Below are positions 33,905 through 44,100 of a stretch of 64,000 nt of DNA, piece by piece. Below the pieces are notes generated by a model, which ran no database searches, was not told the DNA's origin, and saw only the letters and a list, made by a program, of their open reading frames with translations. Source of the DNA: Neospora caninum Liverpool (Eukaryota > Apicomplexa > Conoidasida > Eucoccidiorida > Sarcocystidae). The translations under genes were made by a program, and so were the position numbers. Each line of letters opens with the position of its first letter. The stretch's first letter is position 1. The stretch lies in the NCBI RefSeq assembly GCF_000208865.1, contig NC_018394.1:1945964-2009963 (forward strand), in the 5' to 3' direction.

Positions 33905-36900
33905 TGATATAGATGTATGTATGAAGTTGAGGATATCTCCACGTCTTCAAGCGCCACGCGACAGGAGGGCACAACATATATATGTATCTTGTGTCCAATG
34001 TGCATATGCGCGTTCTTATATATAGGTAGATGAAGCAATTTGGAAACGGAGACGAAACTTGAGTGTTCATGCAGAGAGGGTGATGCGTGCCTCGATTGTA
34101 TCGATGGATGTGTTTCAGGAGTTGGTGGAGCTCTGCGGCGCGGTCTGCGCTTTTGCCGAGGAGAATTTGTGGCCCGACTTGACGCAGATGACATCGCTCA
34201 TCCCCACCGACTCGTCACGCAAGTGAGTGATATTCGCTGTTTTCTCTCTTTGTCGCCGGTGCCCTCTGTATCTCCTCTTTCTTCTCTCCTGGTCATCCCG
34301 TCCCTGTCTCCCTGTGTCCTCCACAATCTGTTTCTACCATTCGTTCTTTATCCTTTTTCCCTCTTCTTCGGTCCTCTTCGTCGCTTCTTGCTGTGTTTCT
34401 TTCTCGTCGACATCTTTGCTTTGCCTTGTTTCGCGGGTTTCCTGCGTTTCCTCTCCAATTGTTTCTCCCCCGCATCTCCAACACTCGAGAGCTGCCCCCT
34501 TTCAACGCGTCAATCCAACGCGCTGCGCGGAACAGATACACGGCAAAAAACTCTTTCATCTCTCTCGCCCGTCTCTCCTCGTCTGTGCGTTTTCCAGGTT
34601 GTCTCCGTGTGTCTCCCTCGGTTCGTCTCAGCCTTTCTCTCAAGCTGTTCCTCGCGACTGTGAACCTGTCCTTCCCTGCAGGTGTCTTTCATGCGGAAAC
34701 ACCCGAACGTGGCCGTGTGTGGCTCTGCCTTCGCCACTTTCAAATCTCCGCAAATCTCCTCTCTATCCCATTTCTTTCCTTCGTCAGTCTTTTCCTTTGT
34801 CTCGCCTGCCTCCTGTTCCTCGCATCCGTCTACCTCCTGCTCATCTTCATCTTCGTCGTCCTCTCTTCCCTCTTCTTCCTCTCTTCCCTCTTCTTCCTCT
34901 CTTCCCTCTTCTTCCTCTCCCCTCTCTTCTTCCTCTCCTCTCTCTTCTTCGTCTCCTCTCTCAGCTGCCTGTTCCTCTGGCGTAGTCGGTGCTGCGTCAG
35001 CGTTTCGGGCGCACCGCATGCCGTCCCATCCTCTTCTAGTTCGGTGAGCCTTCCGCAGATTTATCCACTTTTTCCAGTTTTCCCTGGCGCCATCTCTTTC
35101 TCTTGTGTAGACTCTCGAGGCCTTGCCACCCTTTTACCAGGGCGGCCTCCCTGCTGAGTGTGCGTAGTCGAAGCAAGTGGAAGCGGCTCTGCAGCCTTCT
35201 CCTTGGCTTCGGCTCTCGCACCCCCGACTCCACAACCCACCCAAGGATTCGTTTTCAAGGACTAAAACGCATGCCGTCCACATGTCATCCCCACACAGCA
35301 CACCCATGTCTAAACATGTGCTGGCTTTTGTGTAGGTTCGCTCCCTGCGTGTATGTCGAGGTGTTCACACGGTGCGTGCATTTGAATTCGCAGCAGCCTC
35401 TGTTCGCAAACTAGTGTGCGGAAACAGTTGTTCACCTTCTGAAGAAGTGCAGATAGGGCGTTTGTTGCGTGGACGCCTGGTACGAATTTTTACCAGAGCC
35501 TCCTTCTCGTTGCCGCTAAAACCTGCTCACTTCCTGTTTCTGGTTCGTTTGCCTCCTCGTCGCCCGCGTCAGGCATCCGCACGCGAGTCTCTTTCTCCCG
35601 TATCCAGCCGTGTGCCGTCTTCATCGGCACCGCGAGCGGTGTTAAACGTAATTCCAACCCTACCTGCTGGTTTGTTAGTATTTTCGTCATCCCTTATTAC
35701 ACGAGGTTTACTCTCTGACATTCGAGCCTCACACAGCGGTAGCCGCGTCTCTAGTCTACTCAGAAAGCGAACTGTCTCATTCTGTTCGCGAGTTCTTTTC
35801 CCAGGTGGCGGCTTATATTCGAGTGTCCTATCGCCCACCCCACCGTCATGTTGCGCCTGGATGCTTTGAGAGGCCATCGCGGCAGAAGGAGCTCGGCTCT
35901 CTGGTCGTCTCCTGCCTCTGCTGCGTCCACGCCGCCAAGACCTTCGTCGGACTCTTCGTCGCCTTGTTCCTTCGCCTCTCGGCGGCATTCAAGATTGATT
36001 CAGACACACGCGGACGATGCATGCGATTCAGCCGCAGAGAAGGACAGGGCCACGCGCACATCCCAAGCAAGAGCGCGAGAAGACTATGAAGCTAATGGAC
36101 ACAACTTACACTCGAGCGACGACGAGGATCACACCGAAGCAAAAGAGAAAGAAGAGGAATTGTGGAAGTGGATTTATCCGGCCAGAGAAGAGGCAGAAGA
36201 TCTGTGGCTGTGGCTGTCCCTTCCCTTTGATCTTCATGTGAGTCTCTCGCGTTCTATGCGGACCGTGAATGTCCGAGAGGTGTCTTCTCTTCTGTGTCCC
36301 TTCCGCGTCGCCCCGTGCTACACCCTCTCTCCTCTTCCCGAGCTGATTCCCCTTACTCCCTCCTCTCACAGTCTTCGGTGTTCCGAGTTCGCGTGTCTCT
36401 TTTTCTCTCAGTGTTGTCCTGGCGGCGTTAATATTTTCTCTCTGGCGCCTTTCTCTTCTGCCTTCCTCAGGTCACCAATCTTCCCCACATTCTTACTTTC
36501 ATCCGCCGAGATCCGACGCGTAAGTCGGAGACCGCTCTCGAGCCCATGCGCAGGTCAGCGGGGCGAGCGGTATGTGCGTGGATTGTTCGGTGCACGCAGA
36601 GCCGCCTCGGAGACACCAGGCAGGGCGAGGCCAACGAAGAGGACGTGTCTCTTCCAACCGATGAGACGAGCGTGGAATGTCGGAACCGCGTCGCTGAAAG
36701 GCTTCCAAACGCAGAGCCCGAGACGCGCAGCTTCGTGGAATTCGACTCCACGAATCAAAGTGAACCGCGCCGACAGGAACGAAAAAAGACCGCTGAGAGA
36801 ACTCGCGCGGAGAACGGCAGGGGGGAGGGCCACTCGAAAAGCAAAACCGAAGAAGAAGCCCAAGACGCAGGAGGAGGCGAAGAAGAGAGGATACAGGAGG

Positions 36901-39200
36901 AAGAACGAGGTGAAGAAGGGACACGGTTAAGCGAGGAAGTGAAGAAGAAAGTGAAGAATGCGACGTCGTCGTCAAGGGAGTCAGGCGCAACAATGCAGGG
37001 TTTTTCGCAAGAGAAGCGGGGCCGCTCTGTGGGCCTTGGGGAGGACTCTCGTCTCCTGCCTCGCGTTGTCGCCTGTCTTCGAGGTCACCGGTAAGCAGTG
37101 GCAGGAGCGCAGCGCCAGAAAAACGGTCGAAAGCAAAACGCAGTTTGCGAAGCTTTTGTACCGCAATCAACCCTGTCGGTAGCTTTTGTCATCGAGAGCT
37201 GTCTCGTAAGTGGGGCTGCAAAGTGTCTGGGCATCGGAAACAACTCGTGAAGCAGGTGGGTTGTGCGGATGTCTCCATCGGCAGTGGTCCTTGTCACGAG
37301 ACAAATAAGTGTTCTCCGAGTGCTGGAAATCGTCGTCGCTTTCTGTTTTTTCTGAATTCTCGGCCGCACCTGTCAGGACACCTGCGACCGCAGAGGAAGG
37401 AGAAGAGGCTTTCAAAGTTTTGAAGGTAAGGCTTGCTTCCTGTCTCTGGAGAGATAAAAAAATATGAAAAAGTTCTCCACTGTGTAATCAGCAGCGTGGG
37501 CTTCCGGGTCCACATGAAACGAACCGAGGGTGGCGAGTCAAAAGAGAGTCTGGAGTTTTTAACCTGAAACTCGGGAGACTTAGAGACAGCTCGGCCAAGG
37601 GTCTGTCAGAGACGTGGAGACAGGGAGGTCGATGGGGACACGGAGATCGAGAGATCGAGAGCGCCACAGAGGTTGGACGGTTTTCCAGAGGGGGAGAAGG
37701 CGACACCTAAAACAGCTACAGAAAAGACAGTCAACTAGTGGGAAAGGCAAAACGGTCGAGAGAAAAAGGCAGAGATGCACACAGGTAGGCATCCAGGCGT
37801 GACCGCGAAGCCAGAGAAACGCACAGGTCATGGACGTTTCATCCAGCGTCGTTCCATATCGGAAGAACGACCGACAGGATGGCTGGGTCTCACGCAAGTC
37901 TGGGTACCGGAAGGAAGAGACAGTCAGTCTCAGATGCTTCTAGATTTCTAGAGATAGACGGTAGAAGCAACGCAAGGGTTGGCAGACACTCTGTCCAGTC
38001 ACACTCTGTTTTTACAGACATGCAGAACACAACAAGGGGAAATCATCTGTCAACACTGTAGCTCGCAGATGGTAGAGCTGTAGACGAACGAGATACCGAA
38101 GGTAGCAGGTCAGCATTTTATTCGGACTGCTAAATACTAGATCGAACTACGTGCACACGCATGTATCGATCTAAGCAACGGCGTTGGCTTCCTTCATATG
38201 CATTCACATATACCTACCTATCTAAATCTGTATGGATATAGTGGTGCGAGAACACGCGACAGCCCCTTTGGGCATCACCGGTTTGAGACGTCTGTGCACA
38301 TGTGTTGTCTGTTTTTCCTTTTCAAACGAGTGAGCGTCGTGCAGACGCGAGTGCACGCTTCTTCACACGTAGCTGGTTTCTAGAAACGGAAAGGGAGAAG
38401 CCAGAAACGTGGGAACACCGCGCGATTTGTTTTTCTCTCCTCAACCACGCATAGGCAGGCACTGCCTACCGAGCGTCTTTTGCCTTTTCGTTTTGTTTGG
38501 AATGGCAGGCTCTCGAAGATTTCTTCTGCGCAGCTGCCGAGCAGTTTCGGAGGCGATCGCGTCACAGAGAAAACCCCCTATTTTTTCGAAGGCCCGTGAA
38601 GGAAACGTGTCCGTGCCCGTGCGGCGAGGGCGGCACCGCCGTTGGCTGCTCCGCCAAGGCGCTCAAAAAAACTTTTCAGCACGAAGCAGCTCGGCTGAGG
38701 TAGGGGAGGTAATGCAGCCCAGAGCGTGACGTGTCGAGGCCTCGAGGACGCAGCCTCAACGCGTCACGCTCTGGGGTTTTTTTTCAGAAAAAACCCGAAA
38801 AACGAACACTCGACGAAGGGGGAGTCGAACGGCACGTGTGCAGCCACAGACGCGGGCAGAGATGCTTCGCCGAGGGGTGAACCAGTCCGACCTACCAGTG
38901 AGCACAAGCGTATATTCCTGTATGTTTGGGAGTAGGCGTCGATTTGAGCAGCGTCACTCGAGAAACCTCACGAAAAAAACGACAACGTGCACCGTTTCCT
39001 GTTCTCTCCCATGCCTTGCTTGCCTCGACAGGGGCGAGCTCGCCACCCGCCGTCTCGGGGCGTTCGGCGCAGGAGATCTCTTTCTCTCGTAAGCTACAAA
39101 ACAGGCCTTTTTCGCTCGTGACGCCAAGACGGAAACCCGAGTCACAGTCTACCGGTCATTTTAAAAGCGAAACAGATACCGGGGTACGCATGTACCAACG

Positions 39201-39241
<41 letters not shown>

Positions 39242-39685
39242 GGATTGTAGCTCAGAGGTTTCTTTTTCTTTGCTTTGGATGATGAATGCGAATGCTCGAA
39301 CAGCAAATTGATATATGAAAAGGCAGTTATGTAGGGACATGTCTCGGTGAGCGAGCAGAGCTATTTTTCTTCCACGCGTATGTGGAACACTCAACGGTTT
39401 CTCTGACACACGCACGCACGACTTGTTTTCGGAGAAGTCGTGCAGATGTGCTTGGGTTCTATGTTTGTGCCGAGTCGGGGTTTTCGCAGCGAAACGTGCG
39501 TTTTGTGCGTCGATAAACGTACCTCTAGTTTTTCTGATTTCTCTACACGGTCGTATCTTTTGAATGGAAGGTGGTCTTCTCTCCCCTGGTGCCTCGCGTG
39601 TCCCCTCTGGCTATTTGTGTGCAGCTGGCTAGCGAATGACAACCCCGCTCAGACATCACCCGACCTCCTCCGCAGCCTCATGTAG
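27522..39685 (+). CDS. large protein with two glycosyltransferase domains
   Basis: Exons: 27522-29923, 30336-30420, 30982-31039, 31532-31638, 32424-32982, 33594-33818, 34119-34222, 34682-35043, 35805-36237, 36471-37090, 37377-37425, 38509-38699, 39032-39088, 39625-39685; 5313 nt, 1770 aa. The first domain starts ILVLVFSKDRAAQLF (10-24), with VQVIYRASSPEF, LLMVDDCVWLYP near 395, LYRQADLVLLLQ, HPNRLE and VVLTINRVQ: a GT-A-like transferase split by Ser- and Glu-rich inserts. The second (about 1039-1460) is a family 2 transferase: TWLIPVHNGAKTIGSAV, FFDIVVVDDGSSDETV, GEFVARLDADDIAHPHRL (DxD metal site), FECPIAHPTVM, EDLWLWLSL. The C-terminal part has CPCPCGEGG and ends GAGDLFLSWLANDNP. No signal peptide or membrane span is evident, so a cytosolic place is inferred. 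Donor sugar and acceptor are unknown. Exons 3-4 and 10-11 are the least certain, but only these joins keep frame. Two separate genes cannot be fully excluded, although exon phase runs through. Confidence 0.8.
29371..29478 (+). repeat. 60-bp coding repeat, Glu-rich
   Basis: Two copies (29371-29430 and 29431-29478, the second shortened) of a 60-bp in-frame unit encode about 20 residues each, starting GEGDREEKEEEGEE. It lies inside exon 1 of the glycosyltransferase gene, after the first GT-A segment. The period is a multiple of three, so copy number can change without breaking the frame. Confidence 0.93.
30719..30751. repeat. (TA)n microsatellite, glycosyltransferase intron 2
   Basis: About 16 TA units in the intron between exons 2 and 3; a second shorter run lies at about 30162-30180 in intron 1. 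Confidence 0.95.
31357..31486 (+). repeat. 65-bp pyrimidine tandem duplication in intron
   Basis: Two adjacent 65-bp copies begin TTCCTTCCCCATCTCTCTCT and are rich in TTC. They end about 45 bp before the exon 4 acceptor of the glycosyltransferase gene, so they double its pyrimidine tract. Confidence 0.92.
33867..33901. repeat. (TA)n microsatellite, glycosyltransferase intron 6
   Basis: About 17 TA units, 49 bp after the exon 6 donor. Confidence 0.95.
34838..34972 (+). repeat. poly-serine coding tract
   Basis: A TCT/TCC/TCG-rich run in exon 8 encodes a nearly uninterrupted Ser stretch with occasional Pro and Leu. It interrupts the family 2 domain between the HPNVAVCGS segment and the RWRLIFECPIAHP segment. 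Confidence 0.9.
38718..38775 (+). repeat. 14-bp stem hairpin in intron, before a possible cassette exon
   Basis: CCCAGAGCGTGACG (38718-38731) pairs exactly with CGTCACGCTCTGGG (38762-38775). The loop contains a second palindrome, TCGAGGCCTCGA. A T-run and an AG acceptor follow at 38776-38787. The element lies in the 332-bp intron between exons 12 and 13. Confidence 0.88.
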
Positions 39686-40559
39686 ACTCACGTTTCGCTG
39701 ACAATTCCGAGAGAAGCGCAAGGAAAAGCTGCCTTTCTTGTCCCGGCGAGACAAGGCAGAAATCAGGCACTGTTGCAGCCCCACTCGCTTCTCAAGAGAA
39801 CGCTCAGCTCCGGAATGTTTTTTTCTTTATAGATAGAACTTCTGGCCACGTACACACTCAGATATATATATATATATATGTTTAAATATATATGTGTTTC
39901 AATATATATAGGCTATATTGGGTTCCTTTTCAACAGTTTTTTCTGAAAATGGCGTACGAGGATAACTTGGTGCGCTCCTCGGTAAACAGGCGGAGCTTTG
40001 TCCCGCCGTACAACGCTGGAGTCACCGGGTTTTCGTCATTCGAGAGATAAATTAGTGAAAACGCTTGGCACTACATCTCGGCCACCCGATTTCTCGCGGG
40101 GGTTGGGTGCAAACCTCGAAACTTGAAAAATCGCTAGCGACAATAAGCCAGCATTGACAAAACACACACGTGACGATCCTGCACTCGTCCAAGGAAACTG
40201 CCTGCTGACATCCGACGCACACAACGCTGATTCAAAAAGGGAAATACAGAATTGCCCTATACATGCATGTATCTTTTACGTTTACGCATACGCCCATGTA
40301 TATATACATATAGTACATCATGTACATGAGGGGATCGTTTACTCGTTTGCGGCATGCTGCCTTGAAGAGAGAAATCTTCTCTCTTTTCTTTATGTCTTGT
40401 GCCGCCCACACTTTCTCCACCGCTTCTTCTACCTCTGTCTTCTTGCTCTCCACTCTTACATTCTCTCCCACGCCCCGTACTCAGCAACTCTGCATCCACC
40501 ATTGCACCACAATAAGTACATCTTTCCGTAAATAGATACAGATATAGATTATCTTTCCA

Positions 40560-40594
<35 letters not shown>

Positions 40595-40654
40595 AGCCAG
40601 GCACGGAGGTAGATCAACAGACCGGCACGTACACACACACTGCATGTATGTATG

Positions 40655-40705
<51 letters not shown>

Positions 40706-41189
40706 GTGAATCGCTCCCTGATCGATACTTATTGGAGTGTGTACGAACTCCTTCCGGAGCTGGCAGTCGCGAGTTTCACTAGCTCCTCAAATTCACCTGT
40801 TTTACACTTTTGGACAGTCGGCAGGCGTCGCTTTCTGTTTTAGTCTTCTCCTCCTTTACGAGAGGGCTTCCTAGGGACAGCTCCATGGCGATCAAAAGGT
40901 GTCCGAGAGGGGAAGGAAAAAGCGCGAAGCGTCTCTCGGGCTCTCAACAGGAGGAAAGTAAACAGCTCTCTCTCTGTGTAGTGACACTCGGAGACAGCCT
41001 GTGCGTCAAGTGGTTTATCGTGGCAGATTCCCTCCACTGGCCTTCTGTCTCGTGAAGTTTCAGAGCCGTCACGCGCCTCCTCTTTGGATCCTCTACACTT
41101 TCGAGTCGCCTGCCTTCTCCCCTCTGCAATCAGAAACGCCTCTCTTCCGTCCTGTCCATGTCCGCAACCTCCCTTCTTGTACCCCTGTC
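39686..41189. other. convergent intergenic region, glycosyltransferase and ATG9 3' ends
   Basis: Shared 3' UTR space. It contains (TA) runs near 39861-39880, 40563-40590 and 40653-40705. No supported open frame was found. Confidence 0.65.
40563..40705. repeat. clustered (TA)n microsatellites
   Basis: One TA run of about 14 units is followed, 60 bp later, by three runs broken by TACA, all between convergent gene ends. Confidence 0.93.
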
Positions 41190-44100
41190 CTAAGAAAAGC
41201 TTGCATTCCCGATTTCCCTCGACTGATCAAAAATCACTCGTTCTCCCACCTCACTTTCGCCCTCGTCTCTCTCTGATCCTTCGCCCTCGTCTCTCTCTGC
41301 TTCTTCGCCCTCGTCTCTCTCTTCCTCCGCTTCTTTCTCTTCTTCTGTCTCATGGGCGGAGCTGTCTGCCCAGTCGCCTTGGGCGTGAACAGACGGCGAA
41401 GGATGTGTCTCCGCTGGCTGTCTCCTTTTCCGGTGTGCCTTGCGGCGCCGCTGGAGGCGAGACGCCTCTTCCTGGCACCCCGCCGGGAACTGCCGAAAGA
41501 GGCGCCGCGTGAAGAAATTCAGTTGATTTGTCGCGAACAAAACGCGGCCTGACTTCTGCTCGTAGAGCCGCTCCAACCAGAAAAAGTAGGGCGCTTGGCG
41601 TTCAAAGGGAATCGGCGGAGGCCCGCACACGTCGAAGTGTGTCACAGACGTGGGAGACGAACAGGCATCACTAAAGGCGTCCGACGAGGCATCCGACGCA
41701 GAGTCAGACCACGAATCTGGAGACGAGTCTGGAGACGAGTCTTCGGTAGACGGAGAGGCAGACGAGGTGGTTTGGAGCCTGTTGCCTTCTCTCTTCCGCC
41801 GCGCAGCGCCAGTGGTTCCTTTGTCTCTCTCCAGTCTGCATCTCGAAGCGTGCGACGCGTTTGTGACGGAGGACGGCGTGTGAGCGTGAGTGCGTCGAGC
41901 TGTCTCCTCTCCCTCAAACCCAAACGAGGTCCCAGCTTCTTCGCCGGTTCCTCCACTGAAGCCTCGCTCGTGCGTCTTCCACAAGGCCCCTTCGCCTGTC
42001 CCGCCGCCCGCCACAACGCTCTCGTCCTCAGAGTTGGCCGCATGCAACTTGCCTTTCTCAGCTGCCTCTTCGTCCTCTCGCCTCCGTTTCTTCGACGAAC
42101 AAGGCAACCCCCTCGCGGACGCTTCACCCCTCCAGACCACCGTGTTCACGCCCCCACAGTGAGGACGCTTCACTTCTTCCCCTCTTCTCTCTCTTTCTTC
42201 TCTTTCCCTGCCTTTTCGGCCTCGTCCTTTCCCATCTCTGCCTTGTCTGTTTCCTTTTCTTGCTTCTTCCCGAGCCCTGGCCGCTTCGCGAGAGCGCCTG
42301 AGAAAGCGCGCCGTGCCGTCGCCTTCCCTGCTTGAAGCTTTCACCGCTCGCCTCCGTCTCCGGCTTCTCGCGTTCTCTCTCGCCGCGCGGCCGCCGCCTT
42401 CAACGCCCGCTGGAAAGGCACTGAGCGGCACCAGAAGCTCTGCCGCCAGCTCGTGAGACAAATAGGGAAACTTCTTGATTTGCTCTCGCTGGAATCTCTC
42501 GAGCCGAAGCACAAAACGGACAGCTGACGCGGGGTAGCCCCAGCGCACGAGAGGGCAAGACAAATGCGCAGGGAAGAGTGCGTCGCGTTCCACCTGGGGA
42601 GCGTTAAGCGTCGCCCGCGACAACGAGCCCGCAAGAGAGGACGAACGCGAAGCCGGTCTGTTGCGAAACGGCTGAGCCGGCGCCGGAGAGACGCTAGGTC
42701 TCGTCCCTGAAGAAAACGAGGAAAGGCGAACAGCAAAAAAACACAAAGTGAGGCGACAGAGGCAGAAGAAACGAACAAGGGAAGAAGAAGAAAGAAGAGC
42801 GCGGGCACTCGACGGCCGAAACCAAGATGATGGAGAGAGAGAGTGCTGTGAAAGGCGACAATCTCGAAGGAAATGACGACCGACGGCGTGCGGACGAGTG
42901 GGATCTCCTCTCGCGTCACCCCCCTCTCCTTGTCTCAGTCCTCGTCTCTCTGATCCCTTCCCTTCTTCCTGTGTCTCACACTTTGCTCTCTTTCCCCTCT
43001 CTCTCCTTTCTCCGAGTGTGTTCCATTTTGCTTCTGGTCCCTCGTACCATTTCCTCAGTCGCCATGTTCCCCGTCCCTCCCTCTCTCGCCTCTGTTTGCC
43101 ATGTCTTTTTTCCGCCTTTTTTCCGTTCCACCCTAACCCTCCGTCTCTCCCTATCGTCGGTGTGCGTCTCCTGGGCCTTCTGTCTCGCTCGATCCCCGAG
43201 CTCTCCCCCCTGCTTGTCCTCACGATTCCCCCACGATTTCAAGTTCCGTTTCGCAGCCTGCAGGCGAACGATTTTTCGCCGCCTTGTCGCGTCTGAACTC
43301 TTCCTTCTCTCGTGTTCTCCTGTGCCACCTTGGTCTTTGCCTTTCTTCTTTCCCCAGTTCCTTTGTTCCTCCTTTCTTTTCTTCTTTCCGGGCTCTTCCT
43401 GTTTCCCCCTCTTTCTTCCCTTCCTCCTCGCCTTCGTTCTTCTGTCCGTGCTCTCCTTTCTCTCCCCCTGACTCTTCTCCCTCGTGCATCTGCTTCCGTA
43501 CCTGGTCCCTGCGAAGCGCCGACTATCGAGTTCGCGAGAGAGTCGGAGGCGAAGACCGTCCACAGCGGCGAGGTGTCGTCGTAGGGCGGCGGAATTCGGT
43601 ACGTCAAGACGAACGTCAGAGCGCTCTTCTCGACTTTCCCGCTGTTTGCATGCAGAGGCGGGAAGCGACTGCCGCGAGGGCCTAATTTCCCATCTCCTAA
43701 GCGTTCGTCTTGGTCTTCATCGTCGCCTCCTGTCCGATCAAGAGCTAACCCCGACGAGCGAGCGACAGCTCCCAACGACACGCGTCGCCCGCCGCGCTCT
43801 TCCCTTTGATCCTCCTCTCTCGCGTTTTCGTGCACCGTCACTCGACTTGAGTCACGGCCGCCGCCTCTCGATTTCTTGCCTCCGGTCTCTTCGTCCTTGC
43901 CATACACCCTCCTCGCTTCCCAGGGTTCCCCGTCGTCTGCGTCTAACGCTTCGGTCTCTGCCCCGACTCGTCGGTCTTTCTCGCGTCTCGCAGCATTCGC
44001 GAGTGTCTGTCTCTTTTTCTCGCGACTGGCGCGGCCGCAAGCGCATGCTGGTTCGTGGTGCGGCAGGTAGCAGGAGGTGCCGAACCTCTCGAGGTCGAGC

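Noticed and set aside
42707..43223. Upstream part of the long open frame leading into ATG9 exon 5
   Set aside because: It lies in the last intron; the phase-matched acceptor at 42706 and the purine-biased upstream sequence show it is not coding.
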